Positions 33,229 to 41,151 of a stretch of 64,000 bases of DNA are shown here, piece by piece. Position 1 is the stretch's first letter, and each line of letters begins with the position of its first letter. A program made the translations under genes and the position numbers. Origin of the DNA: Bradyrhizobium sp. ARR65 (GTDB lineage Bacteria; Pseudomonadota; Alphaproteobacteria; Rhizobiales; Xanthobacteraceae); assembly GCF_000472385.1 (NCBI RefSeq), contig NZ_AWZU01000029.1, forward strand, positions 24,323-88,322, written 5' to 3'. The notes beneath the pieces were generated by a model, which did no database searches, was not told the DNA's origin, and saw only the letters and a list, made by a program, of their open reading frames with translations.

Positions 33229-33553
33229 CGGGCCAACCAGACTTTAAGAAATGAAGGGTTCAGCGGATCCAAAATTCCATATAGTGTCCGTCACCCTGGT
33301 TGATATACGGCCAAAAAGCGAAGTTTTCTCCGCGATTTGGGCCGTTTTCGGGGAATATTTCGCAGGTAGCGGTTTTTCCGCCCGCGCTCGCCGCATCGCT
33401 TTTCTGAGGTCGAAGCGCGCGCTGCGGACGGGGAGCGGATTTCCGGCTGCCGCAAGCCTCGTTGACGGCCCTGTCCCGTCCGGGCACCTTGTCGTCCCCG
33501 GCCAAGTCGCGGCCGGATCGCATTTTTTCTCTGATAGCGGGCAGCGCCGTCGA
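33229..33553. other. Divergent control region
   Basis: A 325-bp gap between the start of the cNMP-binding membrane protein (minus) and the K+ channel (plus). An AT-richer section at 33262-33320 (CCATATAGTG, TTGATATACGG, TTTTCTCC) could hold promoters for both. No repeat or RNA gene seen. A longer in-frame extension of the channel gene into this region reads poorly. Confidence 0.4.
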
Positions 33554-34666
33554 ATGTCCAAGCCAGAAGCTTTTCCGGGTCTGGCAGAATTTGTGACCGC
33601 CACCGCCGGCCGGAACATGACCAAGGCGGCCTATGCAGCCGTCACGATTGGCATTCTCATGGTCGTGCTGCTCACCATCGATGAGGCCTACGCCGCGGCG
33701 CGGCATTGGATCGAAGGCGTGCTGTGGGGGTGCCTCGCGTTTTTTGCCTTCGAATGGCTGGTGCGGATTCGCCGCGCCGCGAGCACCGGCGGCGGCACGC
33801 GATATCTGCTGTCCGGCCGGGGACTCGTGGACGCCGTCTGCGCGATCGCCGTGCCCATCGCGTTGCTGTGTGGTGCCGGCGACAGGACGGCATGGCTGTT
33901 CGCGGTGCTGTGGATCGTCAAGGTTTTTCCGGGCGTTCCCGGTTTGCGGCAATTGCGCCGGGTGCTGGTGCTGGAATCCGGTCCGCTGCTCAGTGTGCTG
34001 GTGCTGTTTCTGATGGTGCTGTTTCTGGGCTCGGCCGCGGTCTACGCCCTCGAGCGCGAGGCGCAGCCGGCGGTGTTCGGCAATTTGCCCTCGGCGCTGT
34101 GGTGGGCGGTGGTGACGCTGACCACCACGGGCTATGGCGACGCGGTGCCGATCACCCCACTCGGCCGGCTGGTCGCGGGCGTGGTGATGATCTGCGGGCT
34201 TGGCGTGTTCGGCCTGTGGACCGGTATCCTCGCGACCGGCTTTGCCGCCGAGACCCGGCGCGACAATTTCTTGAGGACATGGGAATCGGTGACCAAGGTG
34301 CCGTTCTTCGCCAATCTCGGCCCCGCGGCGATCGCCGACGTCACGCATATGCTGCGCACGCTCGACCTGCCGCCGCGCGTCGTGATCATCCGCAAGGGCC
34401 AGCGCGGCGATTGCATGTATTTCATCGCCTCGGGCGAAGTGGAGGTCGACCTGCCCGGCAAGAAAGTGCGGCTCGGCGAAGGTGCGTTCTTCGGCGAGAT
34501 GGCCCTGCTCGGCAACAACCTGCGCTCCGCGAATATCACCACCACGCGCTTGTCAAAGCTCCTGGTGCTAGACCTTGTCGACTTCCGCCTGTTAGTGGCG
34601 CGTCATCCCGATCTCGCTCAGACCATCGATGCCGAGGCCAAGCGGCGCGCGCTGGAGAATCAATGA
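33554..34666 (+). CDS. Cyclic nucleotide-gated potassium channel (MlotiK1-like)
   Basis: A 370-residue channel, near the 355 of MlotiK1 from Mesorhizobium. Six membrane segments precede the selectivity filter TTTGYGD (about residues 190-196) in LWWAVVTLTTTGYGDAVPI-type context. S6 follows, then a C-terminal cNMP-binding domain with GDCMYFIASGEVEVDLPG and the cassette FFGEMALLGNNLRSANI. S4 lacks the dense Arg array of voltage sensors. ATG 33554 is chosen as the start of the hydrophobic core. The stop overlaps the next gene (ATGA). Its partner signal may be cAMP; the divergent neighbour carries another cNMP-binding domain. Confidence 0.88.
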   Translation: MSKPEAFPGLAEFVTATAGRNMTKAAYAAVTIGILMVVLLTIDEAYAAARHWIEGVLWGCLAFFAFEWLVRIRRAASTGGGTRYLLSGRGLVDAVCAIAVPIALLCGAGDRTAWLFAVLWIVKVFPGVPGLRQLRRVLVLESGPLLSVLVLFLMVLFLGSAAVYALEREAQPAVFGNLPSALWWAVVTLTTTGYGDAVPITPLGRLVAGVVMICGLGVFGLWTGILATGFAAETRRDNFLRTWESVTKVPFFANLGPAAIADVTHMLRTLDLPPRVVIIRKGQRGDCMYFIASGEVEVDLPGKKVRLGEGAFFGEMALLGNNLRSANITTTRLSKLLVLDLVDFRLLVARHPDLAQTIDAEAKRRALENQ

Positions 34667-35460
34667 CCCGACTTCAACCTGCCGCAGACAGCGAAGCGGC
34701 GAGCCCGCCCCTTCTCGAGCGCGATGGCACGCGCGCCACCATCCGCCTCAACCGCCCCCGGCACCTGAACCGGCTGCAGCCGGAGGATCTCGATGCACTC
34801 TTGAAGCTGTTCGATGCGATCGAGGCGGATCCTGCCATACGCGTGGTCGTCCTGACCGGCACCGGCCGTGCCTTCAGCGCCGGCTACGATCTCGGCTCGA
34901 TCGCCGAACGCACGGCGACCGCGCAGGAGCAGACGGCGGGATCGGCGTTCGAGGTCGTCGTCGACCGCCTGGAGGATTTAGGCCTGCCGACCATCTGCCG
35001 CCTCAATGGCGGCGTCTATGGCGGCGCGACCGACCTCGCGCTGGCCTGCGACTTCCGCATCGGCGTCGACACCTGCGAGATGTTCATGCCGGCGGCCCGA
35101 TTAGGGCTGCACTACTACAAGAGCGGCATCAAGCGCTACGTGTCCCGGCTCGGCGTCGATAATGCCAAGAAACTGTTCCTGACGGCACAGAAGATCGATG
35201 CCGCCGAGATGCTGCGGATCGGCTATCTCACCGCGCTGGCGTCAGCCGAAGCGCTGGACGAGGAAGTCGACCGGCTCGCGGCCGCACTCGCCGCCAATGC
35301 GCCGATCGCCATGCGCGGCATGAAGCGGACCATCAACGAGTTCGCGCGCGCCAGCCTGGACGAGGCCGCCGCCGACAAGCGCCATCGCGACAGCATGCAT
35401 GGCGAGGAGATCAAGGAAGGCGTCAAGGCCTTCGCCGAAAAACGTCCGCCGCGATTCTGA
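34663..35460 (+). CDS. Crotonase-superfamily protein with altered catalytic residues
   Basis: A 265-residue enoyl-CoA hydratase/isomerase-fold protein. The oxyanion region GRAFSAGYDLGSI is intact, but the two hydratase glutamates are changed: GGATDLALACDFR has Asp, and MPAARLGLHYYKSGIKR has Ala. Ordinary hydration is therefore doubtful and an isomerase or other CoA chemistry is more likely. Translationally coupled to the K+ channel gene by ATGA overlap, an unexpected pairing. Confidence 0.8.
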   Translation: MTRLQPAADSEAASPPLLERDGTRATIRLNRPRHLNRLQPEDLDALLKLFDAIEADPAIRVVVLTGTGRAFSAGYDLGSIAERTATAQEQTAGSAFEVVVDRLEDLGLPTICRLNGGVYGGATDLALACDFRIGVDTCEMFMPAARLGLHYYKSGIKRYVSRLGVDNAKKLFLTAQKIDAAEMLRIGYLTALASAEALDEEVDRLAAALAANAPIAMRGMKRTINEFARASLDEAAADKRHRDSMHGEEIKEGVKAFAEKRPPRF

Positions 35461-35818
35461 CGGGCATCATCCCGCGCAGTTTTCCGGAGGCGATTGGACC
35501 TGGATCAACGACGCCGCTCAATCCTCGGCGATTGATGATCACGCTACTGCGATTTTGTTCCCGAGCGGCCTGTTTGCGATTGACTAAAGGTTGTTCAATA
35601 TTAACCTGCTCGTTGCGCGGGAGGCATTGAGTGCAAAACGGGGAATCGGACTGGAGATGGCGCGCTCCGGCCTTTGTCGACGCAATCGCAGGCTTGGTGA
35701 AAAGCCCGCGCGTTACTCTGCAATTCGAAGAAATGCCGGGAAGCGCCTTCCGGTCGGATCGGACCAAGCGATTCGCCACTGACCTGCTCGCCATCAACCT
35801 GGCGGAGGATTGCCGAGG
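35461..35818. other. Gene-poor stretch with a weak frame
   Basis: A GTG-started frame from 35631 (GGGAGG seven nt upstream) begins MQNGESDWRWRAPAFVDAIA and is plausible for about 65 codons. It then runs through the reverse complement of a better small gene (35819-35995), so I do not call it. AT-rich DNA at 35540-35610 may hold a promoter. Confidence 0.3.
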
Positions 35819-35995
35819 TCAGTCGGCGGGCTCGACCGGGGACTTCCGTTCTTCTTCGAGCAGCCGCTCGGCAAACGCAATCAGCTCCTCACGGTGCCGC
35901 ATGCTGCGCAACGCAAGAAAGCTCCTCATAAGCCGAAGGCCGAAAGCCGTCGTTTCATCGGCCTTCAATGCGGCGGGCTTGGGCGGCATCTGCAT
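35819..35995 (-). CDS. Small conserved-looking helical protein
   Basis: A 58-residue product: MQMPPKPAALKADETTAFGL, then two helices with charged heptads (RLMRSFLALRSMRHREELIA, FAERLLEEERKSPVEPAD). Codon usage and amphipathic pattern look genuine, in contrast to all other frames here. No ribosome binding site of note. It is divergent from another small gene at 36026-36193. Function unknown. Confidence 0.5.
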   Translation of the reverse strand: MQMPPKPAALKADETTAFGLRLMRSFLALRSMRHREELIAFAERLLEEERKSPVEPAD

Positions 35996-36025
35996 GCGAC
36001 TCGCTGCTATTCCGGGTTTATAGCC

Positions 36026-36193
36026 GTGACCGAACCTGCACTCGACAAGATCATTGCCCAGCTACAATTGTGCATCGTGGATGCGAGGGCCTTGCAACTC
36101 AAGATGTTGGAACGGCTTTTGTCAATAGCATTGCTGGAAGCCTATGAAACTCGGGAGAAATCCGCCAACGGACGCGACGACGGGCCCATCTAG
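36026..36193 (+). CDS. Small helical protein, GTG start
   Basis: A 55-residue frame starting MTEPALDKIIAQLQLCIVDA and continuing as an amphipathic helix (LQLKMLERLLSIALLEAYE). It ends shortly before the nitroreductase gene on the other strand. The ribosome binding site is weak. Paired divergently with 35819-35995. Function unknown. Confidence 0.4.
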   Translation: MTEPALDKIIAQLQLCIVDARALQLKMLERLLSIALLEAYETREKSANGRDDGPI

Positions 36194-36281
36194 GCCGATG
36201 CGGGCGCGGCAACGTGAAGGCGCACAACGCCGGTCCGGTTCATCAATATGAATGACGCGTGTCCTAAGTTAATGGCAGCGC

Positions 36282-36989
36282 CTAGTCGTCGAAGAACCTG
36301 ACCGCATCGGCGATCTCGGCACGCGTGGTGCGATAGCTGTTGGCCTTGTGCGCCAGATCCGGATAGCCGAACGAAATCCCGCAGACGACGTGGCGGTCAT
36401 CGGCAAGGCCGAAATGGGCGCGGACCACGTCGGAATGAAACGCCAGCGCCGCCTGTGGAATGGTGGCGACCCCGAGCGCCTGTGCCGCCAGCATGAAGCT
36501 CGTGACGTAGCCGCCGCAGTCGATCGCGCCATAGACGCCGAGCGCCTCGTCGCTGTGGACGATGGCGACATGGGGCGCGCCGAAGAAATTGAAGTTCTCC
36601 AGCGACTGCCTGGCGTAGCCCGCCTTGTCGCCGCGCGCGATGCCGAGCGAATTGTAGAGTTGGAAGCCGCTCTCGCGCCGGCGCTCCAGATAGACGCCGC
36701 GATATTCGCGCGGAAACGGAAAGTCGCCGGCAGTGGGCTTGCCGCTCGAGGCCGCCGCATACATCACCTCGCGGAATTTCTGCGTGGCCGCGCCCGAGGT
36801 GATCTCCAGCCGCCAGGGTTGGCTGTTGCACCAGGATGCCGTCCTTTGTGCGGCAGCAAGGATACGCTCGATGGTCGGACCCGGCACGGGTTTGGACAGA
36901 AAGGCGCGGCAGGAGAAGCGCGCGGCGAGCAGCTCCTCCAGAATCTCGATCGGCTGTTGTTGCGCCTTGTCGGCTGCGATGGAAGTCAT
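36282..36989 (-). CDS. Nitroreductase family protein
   Basis: A 235-residue flavin-dependent nitroreductase-fold enzyme. RFSCRAFLSKPVPGPTIERI with RTASWCNSQPWRLEITSG is the N-terminal FMN-binding signature, and LGVATIPQAALAFHS with VCGISFGYPD are the usual later motifs. ATG 36989 has GGAGAGAG seven nt upstream. Likely NAD(P)H-dependent reduction of nitroaromatics, quinones or enones. It is the last gene of the minus-strand beta-oxidation run and may serve as a reductase for its substrate. Confidence 0.87.
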   Translation of the reverse strand: MTSIAADKAQQQPIEILEELLAARFSCRAFLSKPVPGPTIERILAAAQRTASWCNSQPWRLEITSGAATQKFREVMYAAASSGKPTAGDFPFPREYRGVYLERRRESGFQLYNSLGIARGDKAGYARQSLENFNFFGAPHVAIVHSDEALGVYGAIDCGGYVTSFMLAAQALGVATIPQAALAFHSDVVRAHFGLADDRHVVCGISFGYPDLAHKANSYRTTRAEIADAVRFFDD

Positions 36990-37007
36990 GAGCAACTCTC
37001 TCCGGTA

Positions 37008-37043
37008 TCATTCCGGGGTCGCGCATTCGCGCGCCCGGAATGA
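37008..37043. repeat. Short CGTCATTCCGGG-family hairpin
   Basis: TCATTCCGGGG ... CCCGGAATGA in 36 bp, the minimal form of the family, between the nitroreductase and the first acyl-CoA dehydrogenase. Confidence 0.65.
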
Positions 37044-37049
37044 GGGGTG

Positions 37050-38297
37050 TCAACCACGTCCCTTGGTCGGAATCTTGTTGAACGGCACATCCTTGTCGAC
37101 GCGAATATCCCCTGGCAATCCGAGCACCCGCTCGGCGATGATGTTGCGGAGGATTTCGTCGGTGCCCCCGGCGATGCGCATCGAGGGCGACGACAACAGC
37201 ATCTGCTGGAACTGGCCGGCCGCCTCCGCCACGTCCGGATCGTTGAGAACGCCGGCCGCGCCCTGCAGGTCCATCGCGTAAGCGGCGATGTCCTGCAGCA
37301 TCGAGCCCGCCACCAGCTTGCCGATGGAATTTTCCGGTCCCGGACGCTCGCCCTTCGACAGCGCCGAGACCGCGCGGTAGCTGGTGTATTTCAGGCCGCT
37401 GTTCCTCACAGCCCAATTCGCAAGCCTCTCACGCGTGGCGCGATCGTCGATGGCGGGGCCATCCTCAGTCATCAGGCTGTTGCAGAAGGCGAAGATTTCC
37501 GAGAAACCGGTGGTGAGCCGCGCGCCGATCGACATGCGCTCGTTCATCAAGGTCGTCAACGACACGTTCCAGCCGTCGCCGACTGCGCCCAGCCGCTGCG
37601 AATCAGGAATGCGCAGGTCGGTGAAGAACACCTCGTTGAACTCCTGCAGGCCATTGGCCTGCTTGATCGGCTTCACCTCGACGCCGGAGCTCTTCATGCT
37701 GATATAGAACATCGTGAGCCCCTTGTGCTTGGGCACGGTGGGATCGGTGCGGGTGATCAGGATGCCGTAATCGGAATAATGCGCGCCCGACGTCCAGATC
37801 TTCTGGCCGTTGATGATCCACTCACCGCCGCGTTTCTCCGCGCGGGTGCGCAGGCCCGCGACATCGGAGCCGCCCGCGGGCTCGGAAAAGAGCTGGCACC
37901 AGATTTCCTCGCCTGACGCGATCTTCGGCAAATAGCGCCGCTTGTCGGCCTCTGACCCATAGGCCATCACGGTCGGCCCGCACATGCCTTCGCCAATCTG
38001 GAAGGGCTGGGTCAGCTTGCCGTAGAGGCCCTCTTCCTGCTGCCAGATCACGCGCTCGACCGGCGAGGCGCCGCGACCGCCATATTCCTTCGGCCATTGC
38101 AGGCAGGCCCATCCCGCATCCGCCTTCTTCTTCTGCCAGCGCTTTGCCACCTCGACGATGTCGTGGTTCTTGAGCTTGATCCGCCCCAGCGAGGATTGCG
38201 AAAGCTCGGCTTCCAGCTCTTTCGGCGCATTGGCATCGATCCATTGGCGCGCTTGCGCACGAAAAGCGGCTTCCTGCGGGGTGTCATCGAAGTTCAT
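37050..38297 (-). CDS. Acyl-CoA dehydrogenase, large-subunit type (copy 1)
   Basis: A 415-residue acyl-CoA dehydrogenase with the helical N-terminus MNFDDTPQEAAFRAQARQWI, the FAD region WCQLFSEPAGGSDVAGLRTRA, GEWIINGQKIWTSGAHYSDYG and the C-terminal RIAGGTDEILRNIIAERVLG. At the position of the medium-chain catalytic Glu (YEGT motif) it has Gly (AGGT), as in subunits of heteromeric dehydrogenases acting on bulky acyl-CoAs. Highly similar to the next gene; the pair looks like a tandem duplication. Together with the shorter dehydrogenase at 39777-40904 it may form a mixed complex. The ATG at 38297 is taken as start; the frame continues open upstream through a repeat. Confidence 0.87.
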   Translation of the reverse strand: MNFDDTPQEAAFRAQARQWIDANAPKELEAELSQSSLGRIKLKNHDIVEVAKRWQKKKADAGWACLQWPKEYGGRGASPVERVIWQQEEGLYGKLTQPFQIGEGMCGPTVMAYGSEADKRRYLPKIASGEEIWCQLFSEPAGGSDVAGLRTRAEKRGGEWIINGQKIWTSGAHYSDYGILITRTDPTVPKHKGLTMFYISMKSSGVEVKPIKQANGLQEFNEVFFTDLRIPDSQRLGAVGDGWNVSLTTLMNERMSIGARLTTGFSEIFAFCNSLMTEDGPAIDDRATRERLANWAVRNSGLKYTSYRAVSALSKGERPGPENSIGKLVAGSMLQDIAAYAMDLQGAAGVLNDPDVAEAAGQFQQMLLSSPSMRIAGGTDEILRNIIAERVLGLPGDIRVDKDVPFNKIPTKGRG

Positions 38298-38311
38298 GGT
38301 GTCTCTCTCCT

Positions 38312-38404
38312 CGTCATTCCGGGGCGCGGCGAAATCGCGAACCCGGAATCTCGATCCCAAACTTCTGGATTCCGGCTTCGCGCTTTCGCGCGCCCGGAAT
38401 GACG
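38312..38404. repeat. Intergenic inverted-repeat element (CGTCATTCCGGG family)
   Basis: CGTCATTCCGGG at the left end and CCCGGAATGACG at 38393-38404, with internal CCCGGAATCTCGATCC and CTGGATTCCGG blocks. Lies between the two tandem acyl-CoA dehydrogenase genes, leaving the frame accidentally open. Confidence 0.75.
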
Positions 38405-38413
38405 TCGTAATCT

Positions 38414-39658
38414 CTAGCTCCGCCCCTTCGTCGGTATCTGGTTGAACGGCACATCCTTGTCGACACGGATGTCGCCGGGCAGGCCCAGCACGCGCTCGGC
38501 GATGATGTTGCGCATGATCTCGTCGGTGCCGCCTTCGACACGCGTGCCCGGCGCGCGCAGCAGCATCGCTTGAAACTTGCCGGCGAGTTCCGCCTCCGGT
38601 CCGTTCAACACACCCGCCGCGCCCTGCAGATCGAGCGCAAACATCGCAACCTCCTGGATCATCGAGCCCGCCACGAGCTTGCCGATGGAATTTTCCGGCC
38701 CCGGCCGCTCGCCGCGGGAGAGCGCGGAGATGGCGCGGAAGCTGGTATATTTCAGCCCGCTCGCCTTCACAGCCCAATTCGCCAGTTTCGAGCGCACATT
38801 GCGGTCGTCGATGGCGAGGCCGTCCTCGAGCACCAGATTGCTGCAGAACTCGAACAGTTCCGGAAAGCCGGTAGCGACGCCGGCGCCGATCGACATGCGC
38901 TCGTTCATCAAGGTGGTCAGCGCGACATTCCAGCCGTCATTGACAGCGCCTAGACGCTGGGCATCCGGAATGCGAACGTCGGTGAAATAGACCTCGTTGA
39001 AATCAGATTGTCCGCTCGCCTGCTTGATCGGCCGCACCTCAATGCCCGGGCTCTTCATGTCCAGGAAGAACATGGTGAGCCCCTTGTGTTTTGGCGCGGC
39101 AGGGTCAGTCCGTGTCAGCAGAATGCCGTAGTCGGAATAATGCGCGCCCGACGTCCAGATCTTCTGGCCGTTGACGATCCATTCGTCACCGCTTTTCTCC
39201 GCACGGCTGCGCAGGCCCGCGACGTCCGAGCCTGCGGAAGGCTCGGAGAACAACTGGCACCAGATCTTCTCGCCAGAGGCCAGCGGCGGCAGATAGCGCC
39301 GCTTCTGCTCTTCACTGGCGAAGGCCATCATGGTCGGCCCGCACATGCCGTGCCCGATGATAAACATCGCGGAGAGCCTGCCGTAAGGCCCTTCTTCCTG
39401 CTGCCAGATCACCCGCTCGATCGGAGAGGCGCCGCGGCCGCCACATTCCCTGGGCCAATGCAGGCAAGCCCAGCCGGCTTCGGCCTTCTTCCTCTGCCAG
39501 GCCTTGGCGACCTCGAGCACGTTGGCGCCGGTGAGCTGGGTGCGGCCGAGCGAGGATCTGCGCAGCTCGTCTTCATATTGCTTGGGCGCATTGGCCGCGA
39601 TCCAGGCGCGCGCTTCGGCACGGAAGGCGGCTTCGTGCGGAGTGTCGTCGAAATTCAT
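38414..39658 (-). CDS. Acyl-CoA dehydrogenase, large-subunit type (copy 2)
   Basis: A 414-residue paralogue of the preceding gene, aligning end to end: MNFDDTPHEAAFRAEARAWI, WCQLFSEPSAGSDVAGLRSRA, DEWIVNGQKIWTSGAHYSDYG and VEGGTDEIMRNIIAERVLG. The medium-chain catalytic Glu position is again Gly. Both copies end in GDIRVDKDVPFN and PTKGR. They may use different acyl chain or stereo substrates. Expected FAD-dependent alpha,beta-dehydrogenation in the cytoplasm. Confidence 0.87.
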   Translation of the reverse strand: MNFDDTPHEAAFRAEARAWIAANAPKQYEDELRRSSLGRTQLTGANVLEVAKAWQRKKAEAGWACLHWPRECGGRGASPIERVIWQQEEGPYGRLSAMFIIGHGMCGPTMMAFASEEQKRRYLPPLASGEKIWCQLFSEPSAGSDVAGLRSRAEKSGDEWIVNGQKIWTSGAHYSDYGILLTRTDPAAPKHKGLTMFFLDMKSPGIEVRPIKQASGQSDFNEVYFTDVRIPDAQRLGAVNDGWNVALTTLMNERMSIGAGVATGFPELFEFCSNLVLEDGLAIDDRNVRSKLANWAVKASGLKYTSFRAISALSRGERPGPENSIGKLVAGSMIQEVAMFALDLQGAAGVLNGPEAELAGKFQAMLLRAPGTRVEGGTDEIMRNIIAERVLGLPGDIRVDKDVPFNQIPTKGRS

Positions 39659-39675
39659 GACGAATCCTCTCTCCT

Positions 39676-39766
39676 GTCATTCCGGGGTACGCGAAGCGCG
39701 AACCCGGAATCTCGATCCAAACCTCTAGATTCCGGGCTCGCATCTTCGATGCTCCCCGGAATGACG
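39676..39766. repeat. Intergenic inverted-repeat element (CGTCATTCCGGG family)
   Basis: GTCATTCCGGGG left and CCCCGGAATGACG right (39754-39766), with the same inner CCCGGAATCTCGATCC block as 38312-38404. The sibling position, upstream of the second dehydrogenase, suggests the gene and its element were duplicated together. Confidence 0.75.
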
Positions 39767-39776
39767 TCCTTGCAAC

Positions 39777-40904
39777 TCAAGCCGCATTTCGCTTGCGCAT
39801 GCGGTCGATCAGCGCGTCTTCCCAATAAGAGAGGCTGCCCAGGCCAAGTGCCGTCGCGTTGGCACGGCGGTAGAACATGTGGCAGTCGAACTCCCAGGTG
39901 AAACCCATGCCGCCGTGGACCTGGATGTTGTTCTTGGCGCAGTGCTGGAACGCCTGGGTCGCGCTGATGCGCGCCGCGGCGGCGGCTTCCGGCAATTCCG
40001 ACGAATTGGTCGAAAGCGCCCAGGCGCCGTAGTAGGAATTCGAGCGCGCCAGCGTTGCCGACACATACATGTCTGCGAGCATGTGCTTGACCGCCTGGAA
40101 CGAGCCGATCGGCCGGCCGAAGGCGATGCGGTCGAGCGCATAGTCGCGGCCCATTTCCAAGGCGCGATCGGCGCCGCCGACCTGCTCGAAGGCCATCAAC
40201 ACCGCGGCGCGGTCGAGCAGTTGCGTGAGAATGCTCCAGCCTTCACTGGCGCGGCCGAGCGGCTCGGCCCTGCAATTCTTCAAGGTGATCTCGGCCTGGC
40301 CGCGGGTGGGATCGATGTTGGAGAGCGACTTGACCTCGACGCCCTCGCCCTTCAGCTCCGTCAGAAAGAGCGAGATATCGGTGTCACGTCCGCTCACCCC
40401 CGTGCGGGCGGCAACAATCGCAAAATCGGCGATCGCGCCATCGGGCACAGGCATTTTCACGCCGCTCAACGTACCGCCCGATGCGGCTAGCCTGATTGCC
40501 CGTGGTGACGGATTGCCCTTGCCTTCGAACAGCGCGAGCGTGCCGATCGCTTCACCTGAAGCGATCTTCGGCAACCATTTCTGCTTCTGCGCCTCGCTGC
40601 CCGCGAGCAGCAGCGCTTCCGCGGCAAGATAGACGGTCGAAGAGAATGGCACCGGCGCGAGCGAGCGCCCCATCTCTTCAGCGATCACGCAGAGTTCGAG
40701 ATGGCCGGCACCGGCACCGCCATAGTTTTCCGGAATCGCGACCCCGAGAAAGCCCATCTCGGCGAGGCCCTGCCACAGTTCGCGATCGTAGGGCGCCTTG
40801 CCATCGAGCACGGCACGCACCGCTTTCGGCGGACATCTCTCAGCGAGGAATTTTCGTGCTTCGTCACGGAGTTGCTTTTGCTCGTCGGAGAAATCGAAAT
40901 TCAT
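39777..40904 (-). CDS. Acyl-CoA dehydrogenase, small-subunit type
   Basis: A 375-residue acyl-CoA dehydrogenase: MNFDFSDEQKQLRDEARKFL, GFLGVAIPENYGGAGAGHLE, LALFEGKGNPSPRAIRLAAS and near the C-terminus KNNIQVHGGMGFTWEFDCHMFYRRA, the usual flavin/adenine contact. It is shorter and differs from the two upstream-type copies, as expected for the partner subunit of a heteromeric enzyme. Same strand, 118 bp gap from copy 2. Confidence 0.86.
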   Translation of the reverse strand: MNFDFSDEQKQLRDEARKFLAERCPPKAVRAVLDGKAPYDRELWQGLAEMGFLGVAIPENYGGAGAGHLELCVIAEEMGRSLAPVPFSSTVYLAAEALLLAGSEAQKQKWLPKIASGEAIGTLALFEGKGNPSPRAIRLAASGGTLSGVKMPVPDGAIADFAIVAARTGVSGRDTDISLFLTELKGEGVEVKSLSNIDPTRGQAEITLKNCRAEPLGRASEGWSILTQLLDRAAVLMAFEQVGGADRALEMGRDYALDRIAFGRPIGSFQAVKHMLADMYVSATLARSNSYYGAWALSTNSSELPEAAAAARISATQAFQHCAKNNIQVHGGMGFTWEFDCHMFYRRANATALGLGSLSYWEDALIDRMRKRNAA

Positions 40905-41136
40905 GGGGCGTTACTCGCGTTGGTGTGCGTGAATTGGCTCCGTCATTCCGCGGCGCCTCGAAGCGGCGCTAACCTCGGAGGCTTCTTTTTCGTCGTCCCC
41001 GCGAAAGCCGGGATCCATGCTGCGGAACTTCTCTGCGAAGCGATCGGTGTCAATTGATCTTCGCAACAATGGCGCCCGATGGTTATGGGTCCCGGCTTTC
41101 GCCGGGACGACAATAACTAGCGCGGCGCCATAATAA
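40905..41136. repeat. Intergenic region with GTCGTCCCCGCGAAAGCCGGGA hairpin pair
   Basis: The block GTCGTCCCCGCGAAAGCC at 40992-41009 is the complement, with minor changes, of GGCTTTCGCCGGGACGAC at 41094-41111, a third repeat family. A truncated CGTCATTCCG block lies at 40941-40950. No gene. Confidence 0.65.
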
Positions 41137-41151
41137 CTAGCGCGGCGCCAT
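41112..41151. repeat. Perfect 20-bp tandem duplication at a gene end
   Basis: The 20 bp at 41112-41131 are repeated exactly at 41132-41151. Each copy contains, on the minus strand, the last codons Met-Ala-Pro-Arg and stop of the SDR gene, so the stop region is duplicated. Confidence 0.8.

Noticed and set aside
37050..38777. Single 575-codon reading of the first acyl-CoA dehydrogenase extending into its neighbour
   Set aside because: The extension crosses a repeat element and an off-frame part of the next gene. The family N-terminus MNFDDTP begins at 38297.
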